64,000 nucleotides of DNA from Aureobasidium sp. EXF-3400 (Eukaryota; Ascomycota; Dothideomycetes; Dothideales; Saccotheciaceae), in the NCBI GenBank assembly GCA_024195585.1, contig SWBL01000105.1:62001-126000 (forward strand), given 5' to 3'. Positions 55,296 through 64,000 of this stretch are shown here, piece after piece. The position numbers and the translations under genes are program-made. The notes below the pieces were generated by a model that saw only the letters and a list, made by a program, of their open reading frames with translations, did not search any database and had not been told where the DNA came from. The first letter of the stretch is position 1, and every line of letters begins with the position of its first letter.

Positions 55296-56747
55296 CTACA
55301 CATCTGGTAGGCCTGGGCAATTGAAGAAAGCCACCTGTACAGTTATGTCGTCCCTCAGATCTCGCGAGAAAGGGGGGCCAGCTGCAAGGCGACCTGCTAT
55401 CAACTCATCATGATTTCCACCGAGAGAGTTCCGCATCAGATGCACGGCGACGTTATCGTCTTGATATGTTGCCCTCTCTTCTTCGAATCTCGAATCCACA
55501 CCTTTGCCGAGCTGACTAAAGTCGAGTGGACCATAAGTCGGCTTCGGTTTGCTGTTTTTCGTTCCGTTTGCTTGCGACTCCATCCATGACCCCACTAGAT
55601 CGACAGCTTGCTGGTTGCTGAGAGAGTCCCACAGACCGTCCGTTGCTAGTATCAGGAATGGAGGCTTCGTCGAGTCGATTGGGGTAGTGGTGACAACTGG
55701 CTCAGCTGTCACGTATGGCGGCGTTTGAACATCATATTCCGGTGTCAGAGGTGCTTGACCATTGAACCTCTGTTGAAAATCTCTTTGCAATTCAAGAGGC
55801 CACTTCCACCGACCATCACCAAAGGCTCGTGAAACCATCAGTCCTAGGATTCGCCCATTCTTAGCTATGTCTTCTTCACCAGGATGCTCTTGACTGATCC
55901 TTGCAACCTCCTCTGTATTGCTGCCAGTCTGATCAATGGACAAAGGCAAGGCTTCCCATCTACCATGCGAGTTCTTCTGTGCGAGGACTGCTCTCGAGTC
56001 ACCAGTACATGCAACGTGTAGTTTGCTTGTGACAGGGTCGTACAAAGAGACCAGAGCGCATGAGCCAGAGAAGGCAGGCATCAATCTTTGCATCTTTTGT
56101 GGTAGTGGTAGTTCACTCTGCGAGGTTTCCTGGGCTGTGTCCATAATCGAGCTGTCAAAGTCCACAAACGCCTTCGTGATAGCACGCTGAGTCGATTGCT
56201 CATCAGTAGACTGCGCTTCCGGAGTAGGTATGACTTGGCTGAGGCGTTGTTGCACCAGAGGCAAAAGCTGTTTCTCTAGCAGATCCGCTGTCTGCCACTT
56301 TGCATGCCCGTCAAGAACAGCCCAAGCCATCCATGGCTTGCCGTCATTCCGGGGCGAAGGCAGTTTTCCGTGGACGAATCGGTCCTCGCATGGGCTATTG
56401 GAGGCTAGCTGAGCCCCGTAGTATCTGCTCACGCTAGAAACTCCCTTGACTGGGAAAGAGTACGCCCCTTGGGCAAGCATTCGGGTGATTTCATCTTTCG
56501 AAAGACCAGACTTGTTGACCACGTGCTCAGCTTCCTGATTCTTCAAAATTGGTACATTGTCGCGATTGTCGCCTGTGGTTGTGAGCCACCAAATTCCACC
56601 TCCGGCAAGGAAGCCAGCAGGTACGGCATATTTCACGCCTTTGACGCTGGTTTGTGATGAGTAGGGTCTTGTTTTAGCATCATTATGCTGAGTTGTTATC
56701 CGGAACACACGCCGCAGACTTGTTCTAGCTATGCGTGATGAAAGCAT
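55296..56747 (-). CDS. Mitochondrial PP2C phosphatase (PDP/Ptc5-like)
   Basis: 483 aa, one exon. The N-terminus MLSSRIARTSLRRVFRITTQ is a strong mitochondrial presequence, followed by a short hydrophobic segment (AVPAGFLAGGGIWWL, about 42-56) that may anchor it in the inner membrane. PP2C motifs: SPCEDRF, AVLDGHAKWQ (metal Asp, with A for the usual second Gly), CTGDSRAVLA, MVSRAFGDGRWKW, LATDGLWDSLSN, YQDDNVAVHL and RDDITVQVAFF. The spacing and the SRAFGD..WKWP insert fit pyruvate dehydrogenase phosphatase (yeast Ptc5), which reactivates PDH by dephosphorylating E1-alpha. Divergent from the membrane-protein gene at 57360. Confidence 0.9.
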   Translation of the reverse strand: MLSSRIARTSLRRVFRITTQHNDAKTRPYSSQTSVKGVKYAVPAGFLAGGGIWWLTTTGDNRDNVPILKNQEAEHVVNKSGLSKDEITRMLAQGAYSFPVKGVSSVSRYYGAQLASNSPCEDRFVHGKLPSPRNDGKPWMAWAVLDGHAKWQTADLLEKQLLPLVQQRLSQVIPTPEAQSTDEQSTQRAITKAFVDFDSSIMDTAQETSQSELPLPQKMQRLMPAFSGSCALVSLYDPVTSKLHVACTGDSRAVLAQKNSHGRWEALPLSIDQTGSNTEEVARISQEHPGEEDIAKNGRILGLMVSRAFGDGRWKWPLELQRDFQQRFNGQAPLTPEYDVQTPPYVTAEPVVTTTPIDSTKPPFLILATDGLWDSLSNQQAVDLVGSWMESQANGTKNSKPKPTYGPLDFSQLGKGVDSRFEEERATYQDDNVAVHLMRNSLGGNHDELIAGRLAAGPPFSRDLRDDITVQVAFFNCPGLPDV

Positions 56748-57359
56748 TCTGAGAAATCAAGATAGTTCAAGTTTCAAGGTGCGTAGCTTCTGCCTTTCTA
56801 AGTTTAGATGTCGGCAAGATGTGACAGGCGAAGGAACGAAGCTCAAAGGGGACGACAAGACGAAGAGACGAAAAGAGTCACGCGAGCTGGGACTTGATAA
56901 GGACATCGCAACAGCTCTGAAAACATACCGACGGAGCTAGATCAGCGATGCGTCTATTCCATCAATTGATCGGAATCCTACCGTCAACGAGAGGTCGGAC
57001 TGTCCGCTTACTCATTGAACCCCCTTGAATCGTGCTGTATAGCCGCGTTTGATGTCTGACTCGCGAGTAACGGCACCTTCTCCTGAATCCTTCGGAAGCA
57101 CCATTCTTGGCTCCGAAAACAGCGTTTCAGACCCACTCTGATCGATGCCCGTCCACCAATCGAATACCGGTGCCTTGTAGACTTACGAGGACCAGAATCT
57201 TGATGCCTTATAGGAATAACGATAGCACATAAACAGGGGACGCAGTGATCATCTTTATCTACGATTAACTCATATTTAAGGTCTACACCCACGTCGATCT
57301 TATCAACACGTCCTTCCATCTTCTGTAACCATCAGCTTATCATCCAATCCAAAGACATC
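56748..57359. promoter_or_regulatory. Divergent PP2C / membrane-protein region
   Basis: 612 bp between opposed starts. No gene seen. Confidence 0.4.
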
Positions 57360-58059
57360 ATGGAGTACCCAAGTTCTCTGGACCGCGTCCTTCGTACCAC
57401 GACTATCGTTACCTTCCTTCTTGCATTTGCTCTTCTCCTTCCATATGGCGTCACAACAGCAGCAGTACTTCCCGCTCTTGGTTTGATACCTGCGTTCATC
57501 TCTGCAATCCTCAGTCCACTGGCCTTGAACACAAGCTCTCGATGGCGTGGGTTCATCTTGTGCATCGATGCCTTCATTACAGCTTTCCTCGTTGGCATTT
57601 TAGTGCCATTCTGGTTGCTCACAGCAGGAAGTATGAGCTGGCTGAGCAATGGGACCGTCATGTTGGGAGCCTACGGAAGTGTGCCATTGATGATTGATTT
57701 GTAAGTCGAGACAATCCCCTCCTTGCTTCTCTCCACGGCCAAGATTCAAATGACTGACTGACGGGTTTCTCGACAGATGCATCCACTCTTTCTTCGTCCT
57801 CCGTCCGGTATTCCAGACGTGCAGAGCGTTTTCGTTTGCACGCACTTGTCCGAACTGCCATTCACACATGGGTGCTAGAACGGCACCTCACACCTCGGCC
57901 GAGAAGCCTCGTCATTCTTCTGAGGAAGAGGCACTGTACCAACCACTTGACGCTCCAAAATATGACGACGAGGGAAGGATTTCGTCAGAGGCTGGTACGC
58001 TGTATAGACCCAGTGTGGATACTTTGAGATCTACAGAGACGGTGGTCAAGCTCATTTGA
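57360..58059 (+). CDS. Small predicted membrane protein, unknown
   Basis: Two exons, 57360-57700 and 57777-58059, give 207 aa; the 76-bp intron is GTAAGT..GACAG. Four hydrophobic segments in the first ~125 residues: IVTFLLAFALLLPYGV, AAVLPALGLIPAFISAIL, FILCIDAFITAFLVGILVPFW, and a last one spanning the splice (YGSVPLMIDLCIHSFFVL). The cytosolic-type tail has a small Cys/His patch (TCPNCHSH) and Ser/Glu-rich end. The layout resembles small fungal proteins with MARVEL-like four-helix topology, but no motif is decisive. Function unknown. Convergent with the GH79 gene (130-bp gap). Confidence 0.78.
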
Positions 58060-58189
58060 GGTCTGCTGTTGTCTGGCTCTGGTGATGGGTCAAACTACTA
58101 CCTGTAACTTTCAGGATTATATTGACAATGAGAAGGGACAGTAGATATAGTACCGGCGAACTATGTTGATATATGTATGAATTGGAAAT

Positions 58190-59904
58190 CTAGCAAGCAT
58201 CCATGTTCGTATCCCGTTTGTCGAAGAAAACAAGCACAGCCTCGCTTCCCCTGACACTCACGATACCGTCGCGTCCGACTGCCTCTACAAGGAGGTCACC
58301 GGTTTCATTGCCCTCGGGGAACGACTGACCCGCCCAGGTGGTTTTATTCGCGTTGCCTTCATTGACGTGAGGAGCGCTCAACCTCTTCAGCCATGCTCTT
58401 GTTCCCTTCTGAGAACGCCCATACTTTGAGATGTCTAGCGTGACTGCAAAGTCGCTTGTCGAATTGGCGTAATATGGCTTGGAGTTGATAATGGCTAGCT
58501 TGTTGAGCTTGTTCTTGACGTAGAAAGCATATGCCGAGAAGTAGTCCTTATCGATTTCTGAAGGTGTTGCTACTTGACGGACACGAGTATCGGGGATGGC
58601 AAACGCTTCAGCCATGAAGAGCTGACTCGAGAAGCTAGGCAAGACCCTTGCAGGACCGCGCTTCTCGCTGTCTCGAGGATAGAACATGTCGTATGTTGAG
58701 TAGCCTGGTGATCCATCTTGGCCTGCAGAGTTGACTTGTTGACTGCTCTGGAACACCAACGCTGCTCCTTGATGTAGGTACACAGCTGAGGCGTTTCGTG
58801 CGGCATAGATCAGTTCACTCTGGATGACCCACAGAGCCTGCGCGAATGTGTCCGAGACATTTGGGTTGCCGGAACATGATATAGAGTTGAACTCTCCGAT
58901 GATCCAGCGGTTACCGGCGTCAAGTGCAGCCTTGGCCGATGGGTAGATCTCTTCGTCAGCATAGCGAGCCAACTCGGTCTGGTTCAAGATGTTTTGCGTA
59001 GTCGCTAGCACAGCCCGGGCAGGGTCACATGTCGAGAATGGATACGAGTGAATCGAATAGTCAGCCACTTGGTTCTCAGAGTCAATACCGGCAGGGATAA
59101 GAGCAGCAGGTCGAACTTCGAGGCCGCTTTGATCTGTCGTTGCCGATGAAGCCCACCAGCGTTCACTGCCAAATTCAACCGCTGATTCGGTACCCAAAGT
59201 CGTATTGACAGCTGCATCGATTTGAGCTGTCCAGTTCTTCCATTGTTGAACGTATGCTTCAGTACTGTTCTTCCATCTCGAGCTTGGGTAGTTTGTTGGC
59301 TCGTTGCCAAGTTCGAAGAAGCTAATGCTGTCGTTGCTTGCGTATTTGACGGAGGCAACCGCCATGTCTCTAGCAATGTCGAGCGAGTTGTTACCAAAAT
59401 TTAATGTAGACACGAATTTAGTGCCTTCAGGAAAGTTCGACCAGCTTTCATAGTAGGCAGGTCCAACAGTTGTACGGTAGACTCCACCCTTGGGATTCGT
59501 AGTACGGACCGGATCGCCAGCTGATACGTTGAAGATCATGGAATCCATTGTGATTCCGCCGGGTCGGATCTGTGGAGCACTGATGAGCCTAGGTATGGGG
59601 TTTTAATTGAAGGGAAGAATACCGTTGGTTGTCCACCATGATCGACAATGCGATTGAGCAGATTAAAGGCGAGTTTGTTCGGCGTACTGGAGTTACCAAA
59701 GAACTCTACCCAGAATGCAGGCTCGAACGAGAAAGACGCAAAAGAAGGGTCGTGTTCTATCGACGCACCGAGTGCTGTCTTTGGAATGTCTAAGCGGAAG
59801 ACATCATCACTGCTACCAGCGGGCTGAGAGGTGACGGTACGGGCTGCAATGAGTACGGCAGTGTAAGCAGCAAGACGTGCATCAGATCGCTGAGGAAAAC
59901 GCAT
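58190..59904 (-). CDS. Secreted GH79 family glycosidase (beta-glucuronidase-like)
   Basis: Two exons, 59904-59623 and 59569-58190, give 553 aa; the 53-bp intron joins GGQPT to IRPGGITMDS. The start MRFPQRSDARLAAYT has an N-terminal hydrophobic stretch suited to secretion, and many NxS/T sites follow. GH79 features: substrate-binding RPGGITMDS, acid/base Glu in FFELGNEPTNYP, nucleophile Glu in IIGEFNSISCSG, and a C-terminal beta-domain starting near ADYSIHSYPFS. GH79 enzymes release glucuronic or 4-O-methyl-glucuronic acid from arabinogalactan proteins and similar glycans, consistent with a plant- or debris-associated fungus. An upstream in-frame start is TTG, so the first ATG was used. Exact substrate not assigned. 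Confidence 0.88.
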
Positions 59905-60442
59905 GATGTGAGATGTGTCACTGCAGACAGAAGGCAAGAATGAACAGCATGCAGAATGTTATACCTACCTATGATCGGGCAATGTTAGCCCGAAAGGATG
60001 ATCAAGCATGCGGAGAAGGGCATAGAGAATGACGATCCTTGCTCTTTACCCGGGCATCATCAACAACATATGGAGAGGAATCGTGCCTGCTCCGGTGGGC
60101 AACACGCAGAAAGAGAAGATGTGGTCGACGGAAAAATCATGCGGGGAAGGTGGCTGAGTGTCACCTCATGATGTGCACCCTCGTGTTGACGAAAGTGACG
60201 ATCCTTGAGACTCCGTCTTCACGATCCAGATGCAACACCACTCGCTAACAAAAAGTCGTTTACCTGTGTTTAAGACACCCAATCTCTTAGGAGATAGTTA
60301 CTTGTCGCTACCACGGGACGCAACAGATGAAAGTGTGGCTGCAGATGTTGTACAAGTGATTCTTGATATAATCTGTAGAAGAACTGAAAAGTGGTACTTG
60401 TGGATGCTTCCAACGTACTATGGGTATCAAAACCGAAATTCA
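59905..60442. other. Intergenic, no gene seen
   Basis: 538 bp: GH79 promoter and SNF4 3' flank. Nothing supportable. Confidence 0.4.
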
Positions 60443-61795
60443 TCATAACTCATCTCCTTCGCCTTCAAGGAGTACGTATTCTAATATGTCACTCAAGGTG
60501 AGCAGGCCTTTAAGCTTCTTGTCCTCATCAATCACGACAAAGCGATGAACGCGAGACTTCCGAATCGTGTCAAAGATGGAGTCCAAGCGATCGTTGAGGG
60601 TGCAAGTAAAGATTCCCGGGAATTCCTGAAGTCGAGTCAGCCATGATGATACGGAGTGGAGGAGTCAAGCAAATTACCTCGGAACGCTTTAGCAAGGCCT
60701 CCCCGACAGTCAAGTTCAGGTCGTCATATACACCACCCTTAATAAGTGATATGACATCGACTGCTTCGAAGACATTGACAACACCGCCTGCTTCATGTTA
60801 ATTGGGGTACACCAGGGAGTTCAGACAAGAATACATACCGTCGCTGTCCAAGATGGGGACGTTCGATATGCTGTACTTAACAAGCAGATGTATGACGTCC
60901 ATGACGGGAGTCTCCATTGTGGCAGTTTGCAGGTCGCCATAGGTGCCGCAGTCAATGTCTCGCAGAGGCTTACGCAAGTTCTGAGTGTCTTTGACGTTGA
61001 CGGCGACGAATTTGAGGATGCGATACTGAGTCAAGACACTGACGATCATGGCGCGTTGTGTTTCGTCATCGACATCGACAAGAGGAATGCGACGAGCGCG
61101 AGACTCGAGCATGCGGCGACATGCCGTGTAGAGAGATTGGAGTGGATGTACCGAGACGGTCTCGATGGGCTGTACACCAATGGCTTTTTCAATATCACGG
61201 AGACTGTTGAGACGGAACTGATCGACTTGGGCCAGGGCGTCAGGGTTTTGCCAGTAGTACTGAATGACGTTGATGTAGTCGGAAGTGGTCAAGAGGCCAG
61301 CAAAGGTTGAGGTCTTCGAGTCCCAGAGCGGAGCAGAGACAATGCCTTGATTGAATGTCAGCCAGAAAGGTCAAGGAGGGGCAGGTGTGAGGGGTATGGT
61401 ATGCGCACCATTCTGAATGAGGATATTGAGACTCTTTTTGACCAACAGAGCGGTATCGAAGACGATAAGACGATAGCTGAGAGGCAGGACGTCGTAGCTT
61501 GTGCGGGCTTTGAGGAATTCGCGGATGGCTCGCTATAGACAAAGGTTAGAGGAGGGTCGACGCGGAAAGAGGGCGGACTGACTAGGCCTTCGAGCTGCTC
61601 GATGTCGAGGGGACTCATGGGACCTCTGGACTTTGAGCCATGGGCCCTTTCGCGAGGGCGCAGATAGTCACTGGGAGCGACAAAGTTGGGCGAGGGTTGC
61701 TGTGCCTGGGTCGAGGTGGGTGTCGACGTCGACGGGCTGTAACTGGGAGCGGGTTCGTTCAGAGGCCCAGCTGCAGTTGCATCGGCCTCTGCCAT
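60443..61795 (-). CDS. SNF4: SNF1/AMPK gamma subunit Snf4
   Basis: Five exons, 61795-61583, 61532-61409, 61345-60839, 60787-60678 and 60625-60443, give 378 aa; introns are 50-63 bp. A Pro/Ser-rich N-terminus of ~70 residues is followed by four CBS repeats (two Bateman modules). Family landmarks: REFLKARTSYDVLPLSYRL, GIVSAPLWDSKTSTFAGLLT, SDYINVIQYYW, RIPLVDVDDETQR, ILKFVAVN, SISNVPILDSDGGVVNVFEAVD, and VHRFVVIDEDKKLKGLLTLSD near the C-terminus. The gamma subunit binds adenine nucleotides and activates the Snf1 kinase for glucose derepression. Intron 2 uses a TCAAG acceptor. Divergent from the peroxidase gene. Confidence 0.95.
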
Positions 61796-62791
61796 TGTGA
61801 GACTCTACAGCTTGGTCCAGTCGTCTATGCGCGGCCACTCTGCTTCGACTTTTGAGCTTCAACTTGGCCTTCTGCTTTGCGACGCACCTTGTCGCCAGAC
61901 CAAACCATCATGTCCCCGCGACTCTCGGCCCCAAATGATCGCTGCACCGTGCGTCTTGTGGAGAGACAGAAAGATTCCAGAGACGCCATCATCGCGCCTC
62001 CATCTCTCTCCAATTTCTGACCATCTTTGTCCTCCTCTCGAAGCAGCGTAGGCATTTCTCTCAGAACTGCTAGTACTTGTAAATACCACCGCTGGACTCT
62101 ATCTTCAATCACACGCGCCTTGCTACCATCCTCCTTCGTCTCACGTGCCTCTTGCGGTCTTCGGCTGCTTCCGCTCTTATACTCAGCGATTCAGCTGCAC
62201 TTTCCCACACCAACGGCTTTGCTCACTGTCATTTGGCTAACAGCTTTCCCCTCTGCTTTTCCAATATTCTGTCAAGCAATGACAGGTCTTTGAACAGTCT
62301 GGACCGAGGCAGAGAACGTGCGCCAACACCTCATGTCATGTCTGATGCTTGTCCGCATACCGGCCGAGAGGTGCGAGCTTAAAATTACCTATTCTCAGCC
62401 ACCCGTCTCTTTTCCCATCGCACTTGTTGAACATCGCCATATCGACCGAGGCATCGGTGCAACACCATCTGGAATTACACTGCGCTATCCAATCACCACT
62501 CTCCTTTAGTGCGAGCCCCTCTGTGCGATTACCTACAACGGCCAAAGTGCCGTCTTAGACGTGTGGATCCGTAGATCCATGTCGATCCATGGTTCTGAAA
62601 TCCGGTCCAGTCATGACCAGTCTTTTACTAGACAATCCGTCATGTCTGCTGAACTTTGAACCACTTGAACCAATGGAATATGCGCGGCTCACGATGATGC
62701 TCAGTCTCGCTGTAGTTCTTAAGGTAGGTGTGTTGCTTCTCCTTATGTGTTCCATTTCAATCACTTGTCCTGTCAGAATTCGCTGTGCAAT
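61796..62791. promoter_or_regulatory. Divergent SNF4 / peroxidase intergenic region
   Basis: 996 bp between opposed starts. No gene; the short frames have no features. Near-identical words atccgtagatcc and atgtcgatccatgg near 62570-62590 are a local curiosity only. Confidence 0.4.
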
Positions 62792-63882
62792 ATGAAGTCA
62801 TCGTCAGTCTTACTTGTGGGCGTTTTGGCCCAGTATGCCTCTGCCTTCCCCGGAATGGGCAACACACGTCGAGAGGCCGGTCTGCTGCCTCTCAAACCTC
62901 TGGTCAAGGCTGTTAGCACATCTACCAGCGCTTCCAACAACTTCCCAGCATGGCATCCGCCACAGAGCGGAGAAGGTACGAATCATAGTATACCTCTACG
63001 ATCAGAAAATCGTTCTGACCAATCCAAGTTCGCAGCCCCTGCCCAGGACTGAACAGTTTGGGTAAGTCTCCGATCCACAGCAATTGCAGTGTCACGAGCT
63101 AATAGAGGCACAAAGCGAATCACGACATCTGTCCACGCAGCGGCAAGGGCTACACAATCCCGATTTTGACGGATTGTTTGAAGAGGGGACTGAATGTTGG
63201 TGCCGACTTCGCTCTGGTCGTGGGTACGGCAGGAATCGGCTCCAATCCCAGTCCTTTGACGTCGGGCTTGTACTTTGACCTCGACATGCTTGATCGACAC
63301 GACTTTTTGATCGAGCACGACGGCTCGTTGTCTCGCGCAGATGCCTCAACGGGCAACGACTACAGCTTTAACCAAACCATCTGGGACACGGTACTCGCTT
63401 ACTACAGCGGTATGACCAATGCCACCATTCCTGTCGCTTCCAAAGCCAGATTCAACCGTATCAGCACCGAGGCCGCCAGAGATCCCAACTTCAGCTACAG
63501 TCCGGTTCAGTTCATCCTCAGCTATGGTGAGACGGCATTGTACTTGTCGACTATGGGCGATCCGATCACTGGAGTTGCACCACTAGATTTTGTGCGTAGC
63601 TTGTTCGAAGAAGAGAGACTTCCTTATGAGCTTGGTTGGCAACCACCGAAGACTACAACGACATTGGCAAGTCTAGGTGCAATGGCTCTCGAACTCAACG
63701 CTGCGAGTGGTGAACAAGTTCCCGAAGGCGTGATTCTTGGAGAAAAGAGTTTGAGAGCAGTGTTGCTCGGCCTTAACGCTGCTACGGGAGAGATCGAGAA
63801 CAATGCGATCTATGGCCTCGCAAAATTGACTGGAGCACTCGGCAGTTTGACCGGTACAGTGAAGAGCTTGACCGGTCTGTAG
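62792..63882 (+). CDS. Secreted heme-thiolate peroxidase (chloroperoxidase/UPO family)
   Basis: Three exons, 62792-62975, 63029-63061 (33 nt) and 63116-63882, give 327 aa. Signal peptide MKSSSVLLVGVLAQYASAFPG. The tiny middle exon rebuilds the heme-ligand motif: SGEVRSPCPGLNSLANHD, where the Cys of PCP is the thiolate ligand. Exon 3 gives GKGYTIPILTDCL and FLIEHDGSLSRAD, the EHD acid-base motif of the short (class I) peroxygenases and Caldariomyces chloroperoxidase, then SYSPVQFILSYGETALYL. Such enzymes insert oxygen into C-H bonds or halogenate using H2O2. Both introns end in AAG rather than CAG/TAG; other acceptors either break the frame or destroy PCP. The C-terminal 60 residues (ALGSLTGTVKSLTGL) are low-complexity. 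Substrate unknown. Confidence 0.9.
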
Positions 63883-64000
63883 TGTAGAGCTCAGAGACAC
63901 TGGACACAATGGCATCTTCCCCCCTGCATAGGGCATCCAATCGCATGGCTTTCTCCTTGTTTGCAATGTCCTGATTCGAACATGGGTTGTACAGTTTCAT
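63883..64000. other. 3' flank of peroxidase gene
   Basis: 118 bp to the window end, no gene seen. Confidence 0.3.

Noticed and set aside
55296..63882. A metabolic gene cluster made of phosphatase, glycosidase and peroxidase
   Set aside because: No backbone synthase, transporter or regulator among them, and housekeeping SNF4 lies within; simple adjacency.
63950..64000. Minus-strand TGTTCGAATCA as a possible tRNA T-loop at the window edge
   Set aside because: T-stem has mismatches and the 5' half shows no D-arm or A-box.

Overview
This window is nuclear DNA from a filamentous ascomycete (Pezizomycotina). The strongest marker is HEX1 (52281..53975), the Woronin-body core protein found only in that group. 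Genes are compact and intron-bearing, and nearly all introns are 46-117 bp with GT..AG ends and CTAAC/CTGAC-like branch sites. The class is probably Dothideomycetes, but that is an inference from general gene style and is not proven here. I see no rRNA, tRNA, transposon, CRISPR array or centromere/telomere sequence.

Layout. 0-8 kb: BTB-domain protein, GPI-anchored Cys-rich wall protein, aldo-keto reductase, and a CPR-like FAD/NADPH reductase without an FMN domain. 9-17 kb: CDC37, MDL1-type mitochondrial ABC exporter, clathrin light chain, RTT103-like CID protein. 17-26 kb: an unrecognised protein whose N-terminus resembles the histone H3 tail, a DUF2406 protein, VMA21 (three short exons) and the FUN30 remodeler. 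27-31 kb: two adjacent, diverged paralogues of a family I do not recognise. 31-41 kb: ZRC1/COT1-type zinc transporter, acyl-CoA synthetase, PKA catalytic subunit, SHO1 osmosensor. 42-51 kb: ABC-F ATPase, RO10/dynactin-p24-like protein, vacuolar amino-acid transporter, peroxisomal/mitochondrial carrier with a LEA-like tail, atypical kinase. 52-64 kb: HEX1, PDP-type mitochondrial PP2C, a small membrane protein, GH79 glycosidase, SNF4 (AMPK gamma), and a secreted heme-thiolate peroxidase.

The genes do not form one pathway or a secondary-metabolite cluster. This is ordinary core-genome gene order with several signalling genes (PKA, SNF4, SHO1, CDC37). Short divergent intergenic spaces (CLC1/RTT103, VMA21/FUN30, RO10/AVT) suggest shared promoters, and several pairs converge with very short 3' gaps.

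Gene models were assembled by hand from reading frames, splice consensus and recalled family motifs. Exon boundaries are given in each entry; no transcript data were available. The observations most worth testing are the AUG-free N-terminal extension of HEX1, the H3-tail-like N-terminus at 17418, the unknown paralogue pair at 26882-30658, and the tandem SUMO-consensus tail of FUN30.
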